Shown here: positions 60,929 to 64,000 of the stretch, piece by piece
Position numbering within the stretch: position 1 is the stretch's first letter
Layout of the letters: each line of letters starts with the position of its first letter
From: Achromobacter spanius
Lineage (GTDB): Bacteria; Pseudomonadota; Gammaproteobacteria; Burkholderiales; Burkholderiaceae_B
Length of the DNA: 64,000 nt
Direction: 5' to 3'
NCBI RefSeq assembly: GCF_003994415.1
Contig: NZ_CP034689.1
Span: 6,138,001 to 6,202,000, forward strand
Program-made: the position numbers and the translations under genes
Notes under the pieces: model-generated
What the model saw: the letters and a program-made list of their open reading frames with translations, nothing else
What the model was told of the DNA's origin: nothing
Database searches by the model: none

Positions 60929-62632
60929 ATGGACACCACCATCCATGCCCCCAACTCGCCCGAAGGCCAGAACGAGACACTCGCCCCGCCCATGGCGCCT
61001 GCACGCCGAGTTCAGAATCTCAGCGCTGTCGGCGGGGACTGGCAGGCGCCTGAGTACGTAATCGACCGCGTCGTGCTGGCCGACGACGGCGTCCTGTACG
61101 TGGACGAAGAGCACAGCGACGATATGCGTGTGATGTCATACATATCGCGCCTTCGCCTCAACCGAGTAAGTTTCGAACTGCGGACGGTCAGTCACACCGA
61201 GATCAAACGCCTACAGCAGTCCGCGAAGGACGGCGCTGCGCTCTCCATGGCCGAAGGCCTCGGAAACACCAAGACCGCCCAGCAAGAACAGATCAATCGA
61301 ATGATCTCCGAGGCAGCGAGCCTGGGCGCGAGCGACATTCACTTTCTTCCCGACGTCGATAAGACGTATGTGAAATACCGAATCAACGGCATTCCGGAGA
61401 GTCGATTCACCCTGGAGCGCGCCGTGGCGGAGGACCTAATCTCCACGCTCTACACGTCGATGTGCGAGAAGCCCGACAACTACGAGCCGTCCCGAAAGCA
61501 GAACGCTCGACTCATGGAGCGCTACGCCCGCCAGTCGGGATTGTTTGTTTGCCGGATTGCGACTGGCCCAGCGGCACGCGGTCGAAAGCTCGTCATCCGT
61601 CTCTATCCCGATACCGGAGACTCGCCGAAGTCCATGGCGGAGCTCGGCTACCTGCCCGAACAATGTGCCCAAATTCGATCATTCGGCCGCAAGACGTCCG
61701 GAATCGTATTGGTGACAGGGACCACTGGCTCGGGCAAGTCCACCACACTGAACCACTACCTGAAGCAAGCGTTGCTGCAAGCAGAAGGGGAGCTCATCGT
61801 CGCGACGGCCGAAGACCCCGTCGAGCAGCCCATTCGGGTGGTCACCGTCCGCAATGGCGCCGAGGCCGTCTACGTGGCAGTTCAGGAACCGATTATCCCG
61901 GCAGGCACCAGCGAAGAAGACGTTGAAGCAGCGTGGGTCGATGCCATCGATCACATGCTGAGGTCAGATCCGGACTCGATTCTGATCGGCGAGATTCGTG
62001 GGAAGGCCTCGGTGAGAGCTGCTATCCGCGCAGCGCTAACCGGCCACCCTACCCTTGCAACGCTGCACGTCAAGGATGCTATGAGCGCTTTTGACAGGCT
62101 CGAAGATTCCGGCGTGCCACGCAATTTGCTCACCGATCCAACCCTGTTCATCGGCATCATCAACCAGGCCCTAGTTCCGGTCCTATGTCGGCATTGCAGC
62201 AAGCCGTTCGCCAAAGCGGAGGGCGAACTTGAGCCGGGGCTTCGCGACCGGGTTAGGCGAGTCTGCGACGTATCGGGTGTTCGGATTCGAGGCGAGGGCT
62301 GCTCGCATTGCCGCCGCGGCCTGGTCGGACGTACCGTCTGCGCCGAAGTGGTGTCCCCGACCCCCTCACTGATGTCGGTCTACCGTAAGAACGGGACGTT
62401 CGCTGCGCAGAAATATTGGGTGCAGGAGATGGGTGGCGTAACCCAGTGCGGGCATCTGATCCGATTGATCGAAGCAGGCCGCGTGGATCCGGATCTCGGC
62501 GAGCTTATGGTTCGGCCGCTAGACAGCGACGACTGGCTCGCTGAAGGCATAGGGCCGCGCAAGGCCAGGCGCACGCGCCGCGCCCAGCGGACACTCTTCA
62601 ACCGCCGGAGCTCTCGTCATGGCAAAGCTTAG
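60929..62632 (+). CDS. pilQ: Type IVb pilus ATPase PilQ (GspE family)
   Basis: 567 residues. An N-terminal domain, then the GspE core: EAASLGASDIHFLPDVDKTY, Walker A GTTGSGKS (264-271), the Asp box EDPVEQPIRVVT, Walker B SDPDSILIGEIRGKASVRAA, His box TGHPTLATLHVKDA, and a zinc-binding tetracysteine (CRHC and CSHC). All ATPase motifs look intact. It drives pilus extension and is separate from VirB11 and VirB4. The basic end (KARRTRRAQRTLFNRRSSRH) overlaps pilR by 14 bases. Confidence 0.93.
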   Translation: MDTTIHAPNSPEGQNETLAPPMAPARRVQNLSAVGGDWQAPEYVIDRVVLADDGVLYVDEEHSDDMRVMSYISRLRLNRVSFELRTVSHTEIKRLQQSAKDGAALSMAEGLGNTKTAQQEQINRMISEAASLGASDIHFLPDVDKTYVKYRINGIPESRFTLERAVAEDLISTLYTSMCEKPDNYEPSRKQNARLMERYARQSGLFVCRIATGPAARGRKLVIRLYPDTGDSPKSMAELGYLPEQCAQIRSFGRKTSGIVLVTGTTGSGKSTTLNHYLKQALLQAEGELIVATAEDPVEQPIRVVTVRNGAEAVYVAVQEPIIPAGTSEEDVEAAWVDAIDHMLRSDPDSILIGEIRGKASVRAAIRAALTGHPTLATLHVKDAMSAFDRLEDSGVPRNLLTDPTLFIGIINQALVPVLCRHCSKPFAKAEGELEPGLRDRVRRVCDVSGVRIRGEGCSHCRRGLVGRTVCAEVVSPTPSLMSVYRKNGTFAAQKYWVQEMGGVTQCGHLIRLIEAGRVDPDLGELMVRPLDSDDWLAEGIGPRKARRTRRAQRTLFNRRSSRHGKA

Positions 62633-63668
62633 CTCGCGTCGCCGCATAGTGATCTACCGAACCCTCTACGCCATGGCGCGATCGAAGGTTCCGGTCTTCG
62701 ACGCCCTTGTCGACATTCAGAAGGCGCATAGCCGCAATGGTCGTCGCCCGAAGGCGACTATCGCGGTCTTCGCACACGAGGTGCTAGTGCGCCTTTCCAG
62801 CGGGATGAGCGGCGATCGGTTTTCCGAGGCACTCGAAGGTTGGCTTCCGGGCACCGAGATCTCTATGCTCGCTTCAGCCCAGAAAGCGGGGGACATCGCC
62901 ACCGGGTGCGAAGACGCCATAAAGCACATCAAGCGCCAGGCACGTGTCCGCGCCGCAATTATTAGCGCTGTCGCGTACCCGGCAGTGATTCTAACTATGG
63001 CCGCCGTGCTACTGGCTTTTGTCTCCTTCAAGGTGGTCCCAGTTTTCGCCAGAGGCTCGGATCCAACAACTTGGACGGGGTACACCGCCTTTGTCTACTG
63101 GATGAGCGAAACCATCCGGCATTTCGGCATTTTCATCCTGGCCGGCCTTGTCGCGGTTGGCTTTGCGATCCGTTGGTCGCTGCCCAACTGGACCGGATCA
63201 ATGAGGCTGGCGTTCGAACGCATTCCCCCATGGTCCACGTACAAGACCATGCAGGGCGCGGTTTTTTTTTCCAATCTCGCAATCCTGCTTAATGCCGGTG
63301 CGGATTTGCTGCAAACCATGGTGCATATCCATAAGCACGCGAGCCCCTGGCTGCAACAGCGCCTGCAAGACACTATGTATGGCCTCAGTATGGGCAAAAA
63401 CCTTGGCGTCGCGCTAGACCTGGCAGGTCACAAGTTCCCGGACGAAGAATCGATCGCGTACATCACCACAATCGCCTCGCGCGAGGGATTCGCCTATGCG
63501 CTGTCTGAGTTTGCTGCCAACTCGGCAGAGAACGCCGCGCTGCGGCTTGAGGCGTCGGGCAAGGTCATCTTCTTCCTGGGCTTGATTGGCGTAACCGCAC
63601 TCGCCGCCGTGATTTTCTTCGGACTATTCGGACTTCAGACCGCCGCGATGGGCGATCGAGTTTTCTAA
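62619..63668 (+). CDS. pilR: Type IVb pilus inner-membrane platform protein PilR (GspF-like)
   Basis: 349 residues. A GspF-type fold with two T2SSF domains: first about 20-140 (LVRLSSGMSGDRFSEALEGW, LASAQKAGDIATGCEDAIKH), membrane segments near 115-145 (IISAVAYPAVILTMAAVLLA), 170-190 (IFILAGLVAVGFAIRWSLPN) and the C-terminus (FFLGLIGVTALAAVIFFGLF). The protein couples PilQ to the growing pilus. A pure run of eight T in pilR (63264-63271) is a possible slippage site, but the frame is intact. Confidence 0.92.
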   Translation: MAKLSSRRRIVIYRTLYAMARSKVPVFDALVDIQKAHSRNGRRPKATIAVFAHEVLVRLSSGMSGDRFSEALEGWLPGTEISMLASAQKAGDIATGCEDAIKHIKRQARVRAAIISAVAYPAVILTMAAVLLAFVSFKVVPVFARGSDPTTWTGYTAFVYWMSETIRHFGIFILAGLVAVGFAIRWSLPNWTGSMRLAFERIPPWSTYKTMQGAVFFSNLAILLNAGADLLQTMVHIHKHASPWLQQRLQDTMYGLSMGKNLGVALDLAGHKFPDEESIAYITTIASREGFAYALSEFAANSAENAALRLEASGKVIFFLGLIGVTALAAVIFFGLFGLQTAAMGDRVF

Positions 63669-63670
63669 CT

Positions 63671-63687
63671 GCGCGCCGAAGGCGCGT
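63671..63687 (+). terminator. Short hairpin between pilR and pilS
   Basis: CGCGCC/GGCGCG (63672-63677 with 63681-63686) plus an outer G-T pair, with a GAA loop, lies 2 bases after the pilR stop and about 30 bases before pilS. No T tract. It may raise pilin mRNA stability or act as an attenuator. Confidence 0.4.
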
Positions 63688-63719
63688 TGCACAACTACTC
63701 CCGTTTATTGGAGCATCAC

Positions 63720-64000
63720 ATGACCCTTAACATCGACCCTTCCTGCACCGCTGCACCAGCCGATCGCGAGTCGCTATCCGACGGCGCTTCGCAGAAGGTC
63801 ACTGGCTATGCGCTTCCTCACGCCGGCACGCCGGTAGCTCGCCAAGCAGGAGCCTCCGTCGCCGATTTCCTGGCGTGGATGCTGCTTGCCGTTATCGTGG
63901 CCAGCGCCATCTTTGGAGGCTACTACGTCCTCAATAAGGACACCGAGAACAACACGGAAGCTCAGAACATCGCCCAGCTCGTCAAGGGGGCCAAGCTCCT
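63720..64000 (+). CDS. pilS: Type IVb prepilin PilS (5' part), atypical processing site
   Basis: The frame runs from the ATG at 63720 (TTGGAG upstream) to the window end, so at least 93 residues are present and the 3' end is missing. The first 44 residues are polar and are followed by RQAG|ASVADFLAWMLLAVIV, then ASAIFGGYYVL. A type IV prepilin site (Gly44 before a hydrophobic helix) fits. The usual Glu at +5 is Asp49, and the leader is about twice as long as in R64 PilS. Position after pilR and the hydrophobic helix followed by TENNTEAQNIAQLVKGAK support major prepilin. Confidence 0.72.
   Translation, partial: MTLNIDPSCTAAPADRESLSDGASQKVTGYALPHAGTPVARQAGASVADFLAWMLLAVIVASAIFGGYYVLNKDTENNTEAQNIAQLVKGAKL

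Overview
The window is G+C-rich DNA that most resembles a beta-proteobacterium of the Alcaligenaceae (Achromobacter/Bordetella type). I infer this from gene content, protein style and codon usage; there is no rRNA or species marker in the window. It splits at about 37.07 kb into chromosomal backbone on the left and the start of an integrated conjugative element (ICE) on the right.

Backbone, 1-12.5 kb: the 3' part of a branched-chain amino-acid type ABC substrate-binding protein; a Tat-exported PhoX-type phosphatase lipoprotein; a divergent pair made of a MerR-type regulator and an exported fasciclin (FAS1) protein, with a paired inverted repeat between them; a cyclic-di-GMP pair (EAL phosphodiesterase and PAS-PAS-GGDEF cyclase); a SulP anion transporter; and a very large BTAD/AAA regulator transcribed away from the next cluster.

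Type VI secretion cluster, 12.8-36.9 kb: one long plus-strand run tssA-B-C-hcp-E-F-G-H(clpV)-I(vgrG), then a spike accessory cassette (DUF2169 plus pentapeptide repeats, a second pentapeptide-repeat protein, DUF3540, DUF4150 PAAR-like), then tssJ-K-L-M. All 13 core genes are present. tssA is interrupted by a one-base frameshift in a C tract near its 3' end. TssM has a degenerate Walker A motif and carries a C-terminal SPOR (peptidoglycan-binding) domain, while TssL has no peptidoglycan-binding extension. I infer that anchoring to the cell wall has moved to TssM.

ICE, 37.07 kb to beyond the window end: the junction is a 3' fragment of a tRNA-Pro(CGG) gene on the minus strand, followed on its 3' side by that tRNA's terminator. 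A tyrosine integrase sits next to it. A minus-strand transfer module follows (hypothetical protein, MobH-type HD relaxase, TraD-like coupling ATPase, DUF4400 membrane protein, hypothetical protein). A plus-strand operon diverges from it, with a strong intrinsic terminator in its leader: virB1-B11-B2-B3-B4-trbM-B5-orf-B6, then virB8-B9-B10, then a thin (type IVb) pilus set pilL-N-O-P-Q-R-S. The last gene is cut by the window end. The gene joining the two machines (56344-57336) appears to fuse a VirB9-like beta domain to the TcpQ/PilL secretin-partner domain. Two small minus-strand genes interrupt the operon between virB6 and virB8. No cargo, prepilin peptidase, PilV or second att site lies inside the window.
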